NCBI RefSeq assembly: GCF_011008565.1
Contig: NZ_JAAIWK010000017.1
Coordinates: forward strand, 21,739-85,738
Length of the DNA stretch: 64,000 nt
From: Heyndrickxia ginsengihumi
Lineage (GTDB): Bacteria > Bacillota > Bacilli > Bacillales > Bacillaceae_C
Direction of reading: 5' to 3'
The notes under the pieces are model-generated. The model was not told the origin of the DNA. It was given only the letters and a program-made list of their open reading frames with translations, and did no database searches. Positions 6,699 through 16,980 of this stretch are shown here, piece after piece (position 1 is the first letter of the stretch; every line of letters starts with the position of its first letter). Both the position numbers and the translations under genes were made by a program.

Positions 6699-9600
6699 CT
6701 ATGCAACCTCCAATTTTGCTAATCTGCTTTCAAGCTCAGCAATTTTTAATATTAGATTTTGATTTTGCTCGAGTAAAATGGATATTTGGTCATTATGATC
6801 CTTTGCAATTGGGATTAACAATGTCCAAAGCCTATCGTACATAACACTCTCAATCGTTCTTGTCCCATTTTCATCTGGATCAGAGTAAATAACATATTGG
6901 TTTAATCCTGCATCCTCTACATCCTCAGCCACAACTCCAGGAACTCTTTCAATATATGGAATATCCTCTGCATCCCAATCAATTTGCTCTCCGTGGGCTT
7001 GTCTGGTTAACAGATCGGAATAAGTTTCAATGGTCCTTTTATCGAACCATGTTTTCGGCACCACGTTTAGAATTCTATAAGATATTTCATCCGGTACTTG
7101 TTGTTCATCAAGTTTATATTTTCGTGCTGAACTTGTTTTACCAATAACTCCTGCACTAGTAATGTGAGCATTAGCGCTGGAAGTATAAGTTCTACTAGAA
7201 AAACTTGGTGAGTAGATACGTGCCCCAGAGCTATCACTTCCAACACTTAAACTGGCTCCACTTCCACTGAGTTCAACACCCGTTGTTCCAGAAACATACA
7301 TGGTTGTGCTGAAATTCGTAATTGTATTTGCCCCATTGAGTCTAATATTTCCCACTTGCATTGCTTTAGAAACTGTTAATGCACTATTAAAAGAATCCCA
7401 TGTAAAATTGACTTTACCTAATAGGTTGATAGTATTCCCACCTATATAAATTGTCCCAAACGCAGATGAATCAAGGTATAAATCCCCACTTAATGATTCA
7501 ACATATAGATCAACGTTTGACGAGATATCAGCTTTACTGGTAGTTACTTCAATGTCTAAGTATTTTCCAGTCAAATATTGTCCAGCTGTAGTCAATGCAT
7601 TCAAAGTGATACTAGCTGGTGAAATGTCAGTTGTTAAGGTTTCTTTACCTCGGTTGTTACTGACTGAATTGTAAATGCTTGATTGATCAACGGATATGCT
7701 ACTTGGATAGCTTTTTAATTGAATTGAATCAGCTCCATATTCAACTGTATTTCCATAAGAAGAAGCCGCATACATACCTCCAGAGAACATTTCGGTTCCT
7801 AATGTATTGCCCCCACTTGTATAAATCGTTTGCACTTTACCTGTGAAGGATCCAGTCCCACCATTTATTGTAATTGCATTTAATGTGCCCGATTTGATAT
7901 TTGAAGCGTTAAGATTGACAACACTGACTTTGGATGCATCTAAGGTTCCTGCTGTGATTTTTCCTGCATCGATGCTCTGGATCATAGCCGAAGTAATGAC
8001 CGCGTTATCGATTGTGGTTTGACCTGTGATGTGTACTTTGTTTCCGGCAATGAGAATAGATTCAGTGGATACATTGATTTGATTGATAACGTCATTCTTT
8101 TGTACACGTAAATTGATGTCATCTGACAATTGGCTGATTTGCGATTGTGTCGCTAAATCTTCCGGCGCTGGAGACCAACCTACATACCTGTTTCCAATAG
8201 TCACCATGAAATTCTTGACTGTAACTGTACCGCTCTTGATGTAATCAGCACGTAACTGTACATAAGCCTGTTTATATCCTGCTACATAGTTAGCAGGCAA
8301 TGGCACTGAAATTTTGTATGCCCCATCAGTAAGAGGAATGTTACTAACTGCATCCCAATGACTAGTGTTATTATTATCATAGGTATAGAATTGTAATCGC
8401 ATACCGGGAGTACCAGTAGTAGAGTCACCGACAATTCCCGAAACAGTAACATCACAAGATATATAGACATGTCCGTTCAATTCATTCTGATTAATGTTAT
8501 ACACAATTGCGGTTTGGTTATTGATATTACTAAAACTAGACATAGTGAATGGGTTGCCTGTTTGTAACGCTAAATTTCTTACACCAACTTGTAAGTTATC
8601 CAGGTTTGTTTGCACAGAAGTTATCTTACTAGTTAAGCTATTTGCTGTTTGTGTCAAGCTTGACTGTGTTGCGTATGTGCTGGCAGCATCTTGCACTGAT
8701 AATTTGCTTTGTAATGCCTGCGCTGTTTGCGTGACAAAACTATTGTAAGTGTCCTCATCTACTTTTGTAGATACCGTTTCTTGTAATCCGTCTACTGTTT
8801 GAGTAAGCGTACTGATATTTCCTTCGGCGTCCGTTATCCTTGTGGCAAAACTACTGGATGTTTGTTGCAATGCACTTATGTTACCTTCTGCATTTCCAAT
8901 TCGTGACACTGTACTATCCAGCGTTTGCGATAGCGTGTTAAATTGGATGACTGTCGCCATATCCTCAGGTGCTGGCGTCCAATCTGTTGCTTTTGCTCCT
9001 TTTTCTAATTTGTACCTAGATACAAATAAATTTGTAGGGAACGTACCAGAGACAATTCTTGGTGTTGTTGCAGCTTTTACCGCTGTTGACGGAGCTATAA
9101 AAGTGTATTCAACTTTAGTCCATGTATTGGCAATTAGATTCACTGAGCTACCAGATAACGGATTGGTCTCTACGTTATTTGCGTCTAGAAATTTCGGCAA
9201 ATGCAAAACAGTACAATTCTTATCTGCTTTTACCCAAAAAGACATTGTATATTGCTTCGAACCCTCTACATTCCCAAAAGGTGTATATATCCCCCCGTTG
9301 CTTGCTGGTACTGTGACCGAAACTGATTTATGTCCTTGATAACCATCTGAAACTACTAGATTAGTAGAACCATTGAAAACAAGCCATCCATCTGTCCCTA
9401 AATCTCCTGTTGAATTAGGCGCTAAATTTGCGCCACCGATTTGCAAGTTATCGAGATTTGTTTGTACAGCTGAAATATTGCTCGTCAGGCTGTTTGCCGT
9501 CGCTGTTAGTGCCGTCTGCGTCGCATATTTGGCATCTGCATCCGTTTTTGTAATACGTGCAGCAATCTGGTTTGCCTGTGTTGTCAGCGTTGCTTCCGCC

Positions 9601-11615
9601 GTACTTACCCTACCAGTTAGCGCGTCAACCGTGGACTGACTGGCTTTTAATGCAATTGCATCAGCATTTTGACTAATCAACGTACTATGGTTGTCTACGA
9701 TATTTTTTAACGTGTCCACAACGTTTTTATCTGCCTTTAACGCAATATCATTTGCGTTTTGCGTAATAGCTGTCTCAGCCTCATCCACACGTCCGGACAG
9801 TGTATTTACCGTCGTAACGCTTGCTTTTTGACTCAATGTATTATTTATGTTTGTAATATCTGTTGTATAAGTTGTCGAGCTTACAGCGCCTATCTGATTT
9901 GCCTGTGTCGGAGACAAATCAACCCATGTGCTACCATTCCACCTCCGCATAATTTGTGGCGTTTTGGATGTATCTATCCACAGCTGATCTGTTGCTGGAT
10001 TAGATGGTGCAGTATTGGATTTTATAATAGACTTTTCGCGCGTATTGGCATTGTCATTGGCGGCGTTTGCCTTATTAATTGCATCCTGCGCATTAGACAT
10101 CGCTGTCTGTGCGTTTGCTTTGGCTGTACCTGCCTGTGTAGCCGCATCGGATGCTACTTGTTTAGCTGTGTTTGCTGTGTCAGTCGCATTATTTGCCGCC
10201 GTAAGGGCAGCCTGTGCTTTATCAAACCCATCTTGTGCCTTATCAATAGCATTTTGTGCATTCTGCGTCGCCTGATTTGCTGTGCTAACAGCATTATTGG
10301 CTTGTGAAAGAGCATTGGCAACATCCTGCTGAACTAATGACACATCCATGTCCATAACTAACTGCCATTGCACTCCATCAAAGCGATACGTGCGAGTATA
10401 TTCACCATCTACAACCTTAAACCAAAGATCACCCTTTTGAGCGTCTATTGGTTCATCAGGACCATAATAAATGGTATTCTTCCCGTTTGCTGCTTGAATC
10501 GCAGTGTTTGCAGCAGAAACGGCTTGATCAATCGTATTTTGTACACCATCAGTAACATTATTTACAGTATTAGATAGACTTGTTTGTAGGCTTCCTGCGG
10601 TTACCTTTGCATTTTTCTCCGAAATCACATCGTATTCAATTTTCACAACTTTGGTTGTTGCATCCACATTCATTTTTTTGTGATGGACTGTAATGGTGTC
10701 ACCCATTCCAACAAGTTCTAAAGCTGCAACATTTTTGTATTCTTCTGTTTTCCAAAGAGATTCGAATGTAACCTCCATCGTAACAGTGGGCTGATCATGC
10801 CCCCCACTATTAAAATAAGTGGAGGACTTTGCATATAGGCTATCCTGATCGATTACATCTTCATCTTGACTGTAGTCAACTGGTAAAATACGAATAAAGT
10901 TATAAGCATTGATATTCGGACTATCAATGTATTTACCTGGTATTGTCAGCACCGTACCATCTTCTAATGCCTTGAACGGAAAAATTCGAGTGACAACATT
11001 AGAAATATCAAACTTAGCTTCTAATCCTGTTAGGTTTTTTTCATAGGATACAAGCACACCATCGTCTGATCCACGCTTTGCATGGAGAATCAAACGAAAA
11101 TTATCCCGTTCTATTTCTCCGCCCCAGTTGTCGATAATCGATCCGTCGATTCCACCAATCATCTGTAAAGGATTAGTACGATAAAGCTTTGTGCTAGATT
11201 TTGTAACTGTATTATCACTTGAAATGGTGAATCGTGTTGGATAAGCTAAATTATTCTGGATTGTTTCCATTGCTTCAGCTGCAGTCGCCTCATCCAACTC
11301 CAAACTTTCAACAAAGTTTCCAGCTAAATCATAGGTAATATGCTGAGCATCGATCACAAGATTGTCATTTTCTAAGCTTTTATTAATTGCGTAAATCCTG
11401 AATAATTGTAGATCTTGTTTATCGTTAGCTTTTGCCTTAATGATCATTTCATAGTCAATTACATCAGCAAAAAGTCCATCTGAATCATATTCGATATGCA
11501 ACTCAAATTGTCCATTTGCTTCTTCTGTTGCTGTTGCGGAAATGGAATCTCGTAATATGCCTAACCCGTTATGCGTGAAGTCTGTCTCATCTGCGCTATA
11601 AAGTATAGGATACAC
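6699..11615 (-). CDS. Tail-associated fibre/endopeptidase protein with S74 chaperone
   Basis: The 1638-residue product starts at a GTG nine bases after GGAGG. Residues 1-350 resemble the prophage tail endopeptidase (Tal/gp44-like) base domain. Residues 350-720 are Ala/Asn/Thr-rich coiled coil (repeated DKAQ/AANNATDTANTA segments) with a short WxDTSK box. Two carbohydrate-binding-like modules follow, each introduced by a QIGGANLAP or QVGVRNLAL motif. The last 150 residues are an S74-type intramolecular chaperone (SSARKYK serine-lysine pair, GVVAEDVEDAGL) ending in a trimeric coiled coil. It should bind the cell surface at the tail tip. It lies directly after Dit. Confidence 0.85.
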   Translation of the reverse strand: MYPILYSADETDFTHNGLGILRDSISATATEEANGQFELHIEYDSDGLFADVIDYEMIIKAKANDKQDLQLFRIYAINKSLENDNLVIDAQHITYDLAGNFVESLELDEATAAEAMETIQNNLAYPTRFTISSDNTVTKSSTKLYRTNPLQMIGGIDGSIIDNWGGEIERDNFRLILHAKRGSDDGVLVSYEKNLTGLEAKFDISNVVTRIFPFKALEDGTVLTIPGKYIDSPNINAYNFIRILPVDYSQDEDVIDQDSLYAKSSTYFNSGGHDQPTVTMEVTFESLWKTEEYKNVAALELVGMGDTITVHHKKMNVDATTKVVKIEYDVISEKNAKVTAGSLQTSLSNTVNNVTDGVQNTIDQAVSAANTAIQAANGKNTIYYGPDEPIDAQKGDLWFKVVDGEYTRTYRFDGVQWQLVMDMDVSLVQQDVANALSQANNAVSTANQATQNAQNAIDKAQDGFDKAQAALTAANNATDTANTAKQVASDAATQAGTAKANAQTAMSNAQDAINKANAANDNANTREKSIIKSNTAPSNPATDQLWIDTSKTPQIMRRWNGSTWVDLSPTQANQIGAVSSTTYTTDITNINNTLSQKASVTTVNTLSGRVDEAETAITQNANDIALKADKNVVDTLKNIVDNHSTLISQNADAIALKASQSTVDALTGRVSTAEATLTTQANQIAARITKTDADAKYATQTALTATANSLTSNISAVQTNLDNLQIGGANLAPNSTGDLGTDGWLVFNGSTNLVVSDGYQGHKSVSVTVPASNGGIYTPFGNVEGSKQYTMSFWVKADKNCTVLHLPKFLDANNVETNPLSGSSVNLIANTWTKVEYTFIAPSTAVKAATTPRIVSGTFPTNLFVSRYKLEKGAKATDWTPAPEDMATVIQFNTLSQTLDSTVSRIGNAEGNISALQQTSSSFATRITDAEGNISTLTQTVDGLQETVSTKVDEDTYNSFVTQTAQALQSKLSVQDAASTYATQSSLTQTANSLTSKITSVQTNLDNLQVGVRNLALQTGNPFTMSSFSNINNQTAIVYNINQNELNGHVYISCDVTVSGIVGDSTTGTPGMRLQFYTYDNNNTSHWDAVSNIPLTDGAYKISVPLPANYVAGYKQAYVQLRADYIKSGTVTVKNFMVTIGNRYVGWSPAPEDLATQSQISQLSDDINLRVQKNDVINQINVSTESILIAGNKVHITGQTTIDNAVITSAMIQSIDAGKITAGTLDASKVSVVNLNASNIKSGTLNAITINGGTGSFTGKVQTIYTSGGNTLGTEMFSGGMYAASSYGNTVEYGADSIQLKSYPSSISVDQSSIYNSVSNNRGKETLTTDISPASITLNALTTAGQYLTGKYLDIEVTTSKADISSNVDLYVESLSGDLYLDSSAFGTIYIGGNTINLLGKVNFTWDSFNSALTVSKAMQVGNIRLNGANTITNFSTTMYVSGTTGVELSGSGASLSVGSDSSGARIYSPSFSSRTYTSSANAHITSAGVIGKTSSARKYKLDEQQVPDEISYRILNVVPKTWFDKRTIETYSDLLTRQAHGEQIDWDAEDIPYIERVPGVVAEDVEDAGLNQYVIYSDPDENGTRTIESVMYDRLWTLLIPIAKDHNDQISILLEQNQNLILKIAELESRLAKLEVA

Positions 11616-12314
11616 TCAAATCCACCTCCATCTTGGATTAATCTCTAATTTGCTAATATCTCCGTCAAATTTGACAATACTTTGACCATTCGGTATCAAT
11701 AAAAAATCACCAACCATATGATTATTTAGATTGGTGATTAAATCATTTTCAGCTTTATAGGCATTCATCATTTCGCTATCTAACTCTATAAATCCGTTGA
11801 TATCCTTTATCGTAATAACCTGGTCACCTAAATAAATGTTTCCGGTCCCAGCTACATAACATTTAATATACGGTTCTGCTTCATATCCTAGATTATTTAA
11901 GGTTGTTTGTTGCGTGACTTCGATCGTATCCGTTTCTTCATAAGCAAATGGATCTAACGTGAATGTAACAGTAAACTGTCCATATTCCAGAATGTCATTA
12001 GTTGCATCATCAATTACAACGGATTTAATCTTATAATAGATACCTGGATCATCCTCAAATGATAACTTTTTAGCATTGAATATCACTTGTTTCGCTTGTC
12101 TAAATGCCTGTTTAAATGAGGCACTTTCTAGAAAATCGAATGTTATTTTATATTCAATGTCTTTAAAAGCATATTTTTTTGTTAAAGAACCATTTCTTCC
12201 TCTTACCTCGATATGTTCAATATCCTGTTCTGGGGTAGGAATCTCAGGACGCTCTGAAACACTTAGATTGATTTCTTTTATATTTGTATTGTCTAAGTTT
12301 ATCAACTCAACCAC
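11616..12314 (-). CDS. Distal tail protein (Dit, SPP1 gp19.1 family)
   Basis: The 232-residue product shows the Dit N-domain pattern (DIEHIEVRGRNGSLTKK, then a basic helix AFRQAKQVIFNAKKL) and a galectin-like C-half (FTLDPFAYEE). Dit hexamers form the baseplate hub that joins the tail tube to the tail-associated protein encoded next. The GTG start overlaps the tape-measure stop by eight bases. A TTG four codons in (MINLD) is an alternative start. Confidence 0.85.
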   Translation of the reverse strand: MVELINLDNTNIKEINLSVSERPEIPTPEQDIEHIEVRGRNGSLTKKYAFKDIEYKITFDFLESASFKQAFRQAKQVIFNAKKLSFEDDPGIYYKIKSVVIDDATNDILEYGQFTVTFTLDPFAYEETDTIEVTQQTTLNNLGYEAEPYIKCYVAGTGNIYLGDQVITIKDINGFIELDSEMMNAYKAENDLITNLNNHMVGDFLLIPNGQSIVKFDGDISKLEINPRWRWI

Positions 12315-15300
12315 CCCATGCTGCTTTTGCTCTTTGTCCTGTATTTCCTATTATTACATCTACTTTTTCCGCTATTTTATCAATGTCTTTATCATCTCTC
12401 ACTGTGTTATACATAATGATCTGATTGTTATTAGTAACACTGTGCCCTAATTTATTTTCTGCCATTTGCGGCAATGTTGAAAGCATTCGATTTGCAACTG
12501 CATCTGCAAATGGATCCATACGCTTTCCGGTGAGCGGTAACGCTGCCTCCGGTCCCGCTTCACCGATCCCGATAATACTTGCTTGATCAAAAAAACCACC
12601 ATTTTTATACCAATCTACAGAAAGATGAGGCACAGATGGCGGTTTTAAACTAAAGTGACCTGTTAAGTGAAAGTGTGGAAGTGGTGGCATACTAATTTTA
12701 GGTAGATGAAGATGCAACCCACTAAAAAAGCCCTTAATTTTACTAATAATTCCACTAATGGTATTCTTAGCCGCGTTGACTGGCGAAACCATCGCGCTTT
12801 TGATCCTGCCCCATACGCTTGATGTAGTAGACCTTATACTGTTCCAAACACTTGACACTTTAGATTTCACCCAATTTATTGGCGTAGAAACAGCTGTTTT
12901 AATGGAACTCCACACGCTACTAATAACACTTTTTATTTCATTCCAGACACTTGATGTCACGGATTTAATTCCGCTCCAAACACTAGAAACCTTTGATTTC
13001 ACAGAGTTTGTTGCGCTTTGCACAGCTGATTTTATACTATTCCAAACTTTTGAAATGACGGACTTAATCGCGTTCCATACGGAAGAAGTTACCGATTTAA
13101 TTCCGTTCCAAATTGATGAGACAACAGATTTAATTGTATTTGCCGTACTTTGTACAGCCGATTTAATTCCATTCCATACTTTTGAAATAACCGATTTTAT
13201 AGAATTCCATATACTAGAGCTTGTACTCTTAATGGCATTCCATATACTACTAAAAAAACTTTTAATCGGATTAAATATGGCTCTTGCCACCGATATAATT
13301 GCATTCCAAATCGTTGAGAAAAATGCCTTTAAACTATTCCAAACACTGCTGGCAACACTTTTTATCCCATTCCATAGAGTTGCAAAGAATGTCGCTATTG
13401 GCTGCCAAATTGGAGCCGTCATCGCCACAATCACATTCCATGCTGCTATTAAAAGGGAGGAAATGACAGTCCATGCAGCACTTATCACTTCTTTCACCAA
13501 TAAAAAAATGAACGTGAAAACGTCCACCAGTCCATGCCATATCGTTGAAGCAATACTAACAATCCCTTGCCATATTCCAGTTATCCATGTCGTGAATCCA
13601 GTCCATGCTGTAGATGCAACAGACGATATAGAATTCCACAAATTGGAAAAGAAAGCTGAGATACTTCCCCAAATGTTTGATGCAACAGTTAATATTCCTT
13701 GCCACAAATTGGCTATCCAGCTTGAAAAACCACTCCATATACCTTTTAGCCAATCAATTATAGAACCCCAATTTTTTATAACGAGAATTACTGCCGTTAT
13801 TACTGTAATAACGGCTGCTATTACAGCCAATACAGGACCACTTAATAAAGCTAAAAATCCCCCCATTATAGCCCCAAGAGTACTCAATATAGTACCGATT
13901 ATCGGAAGTGCAATAGATATAGCTGCTATTAAAGGGGATAATGCAACAAAAACAGTCACCAGTGCTCCTAAAACCTCAATAACAACCCTTACCGGTGTGG
14001 GAAGATTAGAAAACCATTTAGCCATTGAGCCAATCATTTGCACTACAGGAGTAAGGGTATTTACTAAGTCCTGACCTATGGGAGCAAGAGCATCCTTTAA
14101 CTGCCTTAACGTTTGTTGCCATTTTTCTCCGGGCGAACGCTTAGCCATTTGATCAGCCTTACCTGTCACATCATCAATAGCTTTTCCAGTCTTGGCAAAA
14201 GCATCAACTGCTTTATCTCCAAGATCCTCATATTGCGTGCCCATAGCCGCATTTCCCAATGCATACTTCTTTGTCTTATCATCCGTATTGGATATATCTT
14301 TATTAATAGATTGAAAGACCTGTGCAGCTGTTGCCTTTCCATCTTGGAATTTTTTAAACAGCTCTTGAGTCGTTTTTGAATAGTTACCAATATTTTTCTC
14401 AATGGTTCCATCTCGTAAACGAATACCGAATTCTTTCACTGCGTCAGCTGCCTTGTCAGTATTAAATGCACCTGATTTCATCCCTTTATCAATGATGTTC
14501 AGCATATCTTTTGCGCTGAAACCTGCCTGAGCAAATTGAGGACTATATTCATTTAAGGTATCTAAGAAATCATCAGACTTATTAAGACCATCCTGAAAAC
14601 CCGCTGCGATTAAATCTAATGAGTCATCTGCCGAGACACCAAAATGATTCATCAACTGCGAAGCAGCTCGAACATTTTCATTTACATCAGTATCAGTATG
14701 TTTCCCAATTCCGATAATCTTGTTAGTGACTTTTTCTAAATCACTATTATTCAGGTCACCCATGTTCATTTTGACGCTCTGAACAGCCTTAGAAGCAGAT
14801 TCTACAGAATCAGTCACACCGTGTTCAAATACGTTTTTTGCAACTCCCTGAAGCTTTTCTGCTTCTTTAGAAGTTAAACCAAGATTATTTTGAATATCTT
14901 GCTGACTGTCTGCCATTTCCATTCCAGTCTCAATAGCAGATTTTCCAAGATCAATAACTTTATCAGAGACCCCAGATAATACCTCTGCTGCACGGAGAAA
15001 ATTGCCTGCTGTAACCTTTTTACTTAATTCTTCCATTCCTTCTGCTGCATTTGAACTATTTTCCTTAATTTGCTCTAATTCATGATCAAGATTTGCAACA
15101 GAAGCCTTGGCAGCGTTTAACTTTGCTGCCATCTGATTAGCTTCAGTGGAGTTTTTACCGTATTCTTGTTCAGTTAATGATAATTGTTTTTCTAGATTAG
15201 CAATAACTTGCTTGGTCAAATCTACTTGTTGACGTAAATGAGATTCAGCTGCAGCCAATTTGTCCGCTTCACTTGCACTATCGCCCATTTGAGTCTTTTG

Positions 15301-15792
15301 AAGTTTATATTCACTAGCAAGTCGTTCGCTAGATGAACGAAGGTTATTTTGTTCATTCTGCAATTGTTGTAAGGCTTGGCGATTTTTATCGGATTCTGAA
15401 ACTGACTCTGTTTCTGCTTGTTTGGCTTTTTCTAATGACTGAGTGGTAAGAGTAATCCGATTTGCTAATTGTTGTTCAGCTATTTGCATACTGCGCAATT
15501 TTGTTTCCATCTTACCAGCTTCAACTGAATTATCGCCAAATTGTTTTTTTACTGCTTCTAATTGCTGAGCTGTTGCCTGTGTCTGTTGTCTTGCTACTTC
15601 ATATTGTTTTTGTAAACTATTCAAAACAGATTCAAGTTTTTCTGATTCTGAACCTGTCAGTTTTAATTGTTCTTGTTCAAGCTTTAATTCCTGCCTCATT
15701 TTTTTGGCAGACGATTCCATTTCAGACATGGCTTTATTAAATTCCTGATTAAACACCTTAAACGTTACAGTTGATTCATTATTTTTTGCCAC
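12307..15792 (-). CDS. Tail tape measure protein
   Basis: The 1161-residue product starts at GTG (VAKNNESTV) with AGGAGG upstream, overlapping the gpT frame. Residues 1-270 are coiled coil. About 290-560 is a TP901-type tape-measure core. Three or four transmembrane stretches follow near 600-690. About 690-1040 is a long array of an 11-residue Trp repeat ([VI]W-x(2)-IKS-x-[VI]). The end carries GEAGPEAALPL, common to these proteins. It sets tail length and is thought to enter the host membrane during DNA delivery. The length predicts a long tail. Confidence 0.93.
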   Translation of the reverse strand: MAKNNESTVTFKVFNQEFNKAMSEMESSAKKMRQELKLEQEQLKLTGSESEKLESVLNSLQKQYEVARQQTQATAQQLEAVKKQFGDNSVEAGKMETKLRSMQIAEQQLANRITLTTQSLEKAKQAETESVSESDKNRQALQQLQNEQNNLRSSSERLASEYKLQKTQMGDSASEADKLAAAESHLRQQVDLTKQVIANLEKQLSLTEQEYGKNSTEANQMAAKLNAAKASVANLDHELEQIKENSSNAAEGMEELSKKVTAGNFLRAAEVLSGVSDKVIDLGKSAIETGMEMADSQQDIQNNLGLTSKEAEKLQGVAKNVFEHGVTDSVESASKAVQSVKMNMGDLNNSDLEKVTNKIIGIGKHTDTDVNENVRAASQLMNHFGVSADDSLDLIAAGFQDGLNKSDDFLDTLNEYSPQFAQAGFSAKDMLNIIDKGMKSGAFNTDKAADAVKEFGIRLRDGTIEKNIGNYSKTTQELFKKFQDGKATAAQVFQSINKDISNTDDKTKKYALGNAAMGTQYEDLGDKAVDAFAKTGKAIDDVTGKADQMAKRSPGEKWQQTLRQLKDALAPIGQDLVNTLTPVVQMIGSMAKWFSNLPTPVRVVIEVLGALVTVFVALSPLIAAISIALPIIGTILSTLGAIMGGFLALLSGPVLAVIAAVITVITAVILVIKNWGSIIDWLKGIWSGFSSWIANLWQGILTVASNIWGSISAFFSNLWNSISSVASTAWTGFTTWITGIWQGIVSIASTIWHGLVDVFTFIFLLVKEVISAAWTVISSLLIAAWNVIVAMTAPIWQPIATFFATLWNGIKSVASSVWNSLKAFFSTIWNAIISVARAIFNPIKSFFSSIWNAIKSTSSSIWNSIKSVISKVWNGIKSAVQSTANTIKSVVSSIWNGIKSVTSSVWNAIKSVISKVWNSIKSAVQSATNSVKSKVSSVWSGIKSVTSSVWNEIKSVISSVWSSIKTAVSTPINWVKSKVSSVWNSIRSTTSSVWGRIKSAMVSPVNAAKNTISGIISKIKGFFSGLHLHLPKISMPPLPHFHLTGHFSLKPPSVPHLSVDWYKNGGFFDQASIIGIGEAGPEAALPLTGKRMDPFADAVANRMLSTLPQMAENKLGHSVTNNNQIIMYNTVRDDKDIDKIAEKVDVIIGNTGQRAKAAWGG

Positions 15793-16317
15793 CTTGTTTT
15801 GCCCTCCTTTCTTCCTCAGATGTCTTCCAATTTTCATAAGCTGTTTTGTTTTCTGCGATTAGATGAACAGATGATAATGGCAAATGCCAAAAATCATGTT
15901 CAGAAATGCCCATAATAAAAACGTAGAGGACATATAAATCCTCTACGTTTTCAATCTCAATCTTTGGCAGCTTTACTTTTTTCCAGTGCCAGCAACCTTT
16001 TTAGCAAAATTCTCTTGAAAAGATTTTTTGGCTTTCTTAGAAATGACTGCAAAATAAATAGGCATATCATTTTCAATATCCAATTCATAGTTTTCAAGGA
16101 ATTCCTCGAATTTAAGATAATCTTTTTTGTTTGCTTGTCGATAAGCTGCATAAAGAGCCTGCAATGTAGAAATAGGATCTAAGTCCACATCTGCTTTCAT
16201 GAATCCCTTAAGAAAAGTCCCATCAATCACCTTTTCCTTTTGTAACTTAAAAAGAGTCATAGCTGTGACATTGATATCGACTTCTTTAACCGTTCCATCA
16301 ATAAATGTAATCTCCAT
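15779..16317 (-). CDS. Tail assembly chaperone gpGT, -1 frameshift product
   Basis: A -1 shift on the A-AAA-AAG heptamer just before the gpG stop opens a frame that runs 63 codons further (VKLPKIEIENVEDLYVLYVF ... RRAKQGGKK), stopping at 15779 inside the tape-measure start. The extension has no start codon or ribosome binding site of its own. A gpG/gpGT pair made by slippage between the major tail gene and the tape measure is conserved in long-tailed phages; gpT binds tail tube subunits and gpG coats the tape measure. The frameshift is inferred from sequence. Confidence 0.75.
15919..15982 (-). promoter_or_regulatory. -1 frameshift signal with downstream stem-loop
   Basis: The slippery heptamer A-AAA-AAG occupies 15976-15982 in the gpG frame. 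Twenty-five bases downstream begins a perfect 12-bp stem (AAACGTAGAGGA/TCCTCTACGTTT, 15919-15950) with an eight-base loop. The stem is farther away than usual for a stimulator, so its effect on slippage is uncertain. Confidence 0.6.
15973..16317 (-). CDS. Tail assembly chaperone gpG
   Basis: The 114-residue unshifted product has a short beta start (MEITFIDGTVKEVDINVTAM) and then a helical body ending KKVAGTGKK. It lies between the major tail protein and the tape measure, the fixed position of lambda gpG-like chaperones. The last codons contain the slippery heptamer, so most ribosomes stop here and a minority make gpGT. Confidence 0.75.
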   Translation of the reverse strand: MEITFIDGTVKEVDINVTAMTLFKLQKEKVIDGTFLKGFMKADVDLDPISTLQALYAAYRQANKKDYLKFEEFLENYELDIENDMPIYFAVISKKAKKSFQENFAKKVAGTGKK

Positions 16318-16396
16318 TCTTTTTCACTCCTTTTTTAAACAATGTGATAAGCGTTCGTTTTTGTGCTATCACATTTAAAAATCTACAGATGAATTG

Positions 16397-16975
16397 TTAG
16401 GGTGTAGGGATTTCCTTCACCAAATCGTATGAAAAATTAGTACGCCATTGGTCTGCAATTGTAGGATCGTCTAGCTCTTCAATAAAGGCTTCGTAATAAC
16501 ATTTATTGTTGTCGTCTACCATTGCAGTAAATTCCAATTCAAGCTCTGCAACTTCATCAGCACCGTTTTCAATAGAAATGGTTAAGCCAGAAGAAGATGA
16601 ACAGTTTGGAAAGGCTAATATTTTTGTAACGTCCTCAAAATCATCAATTACATCGGCAGTAAGAACAAATTCTTCTCCAATGCTATCGGATCCATATGAA
16701 TAAATACCTGGCTTTAGTCCTTCATTTGATAATCCAAAAATCTTACGTAATGGCGCGACCTGAACATGGGCATTTATTTTCAATGTCATGCTCTGTGGTT
16801 TGGAAATACTTTTAACCGTTACACCCTCTTTTTTCTTAGTAATGGTCAACATTTCTGTTTCTCCATCGATTTGTCCAGTAGCACCGAATTGTTGAGCTTC
16901 TGTATCGCTCTGAAACTTGATACCAAAATTAGTAATTCGGACAGGATCAAATTCTACAATGGTTGTTTGCCCCAT
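16397..16975 (-). CDS. Major tail protein
   Basis: The 192-residue product starts at MGQTTIVEFDPVRIT; the GTG nine bases earlier sits too close to the AGGAG site. The predominantly beta protein opens with a tube-type TNFGIKFQSDTEAQQFGATG segment. Its position between the gp10-like/tail-terminator pair and gpG fixes the role: it polymerises to form the tail tube. A single Ig-like extension is not visible. Confidence 0.8.
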   Translation of the reverse strand: MGQTTIVEFDPVRITNFGIKFQSDTEAQQFGATGQIDGETEMLTITKKKEGVTVKSISKPQSMTLKINAHVQVAPLRKIFGLSNEGLKPGIYSYGSDSIGEEFVLTADVIDDFEDVTKILAFPNCSSSSGLTISIENGADEVAELELEFTAMVDDNNKCYYEAFIEELDDPTIADQWRTNFSYDLVKEIPTP

Positions 16976-16980
16976 ATCTC

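Noticed and set aside
8494..10577. Several Cys/Ala-rich plus-strand frames
   Set aside because: Antisense shadows of the Ala/Thr/Asn coiled coil of the tail fibre gene; no start signals.
12758..14074. 438-codon plus-strand open frame
   Set aside because: Exact antisense of the Trp/Ser/Ile-rich repeats of the tape measure gene; no ribosome binding site and low-complexity hydrophobic product.
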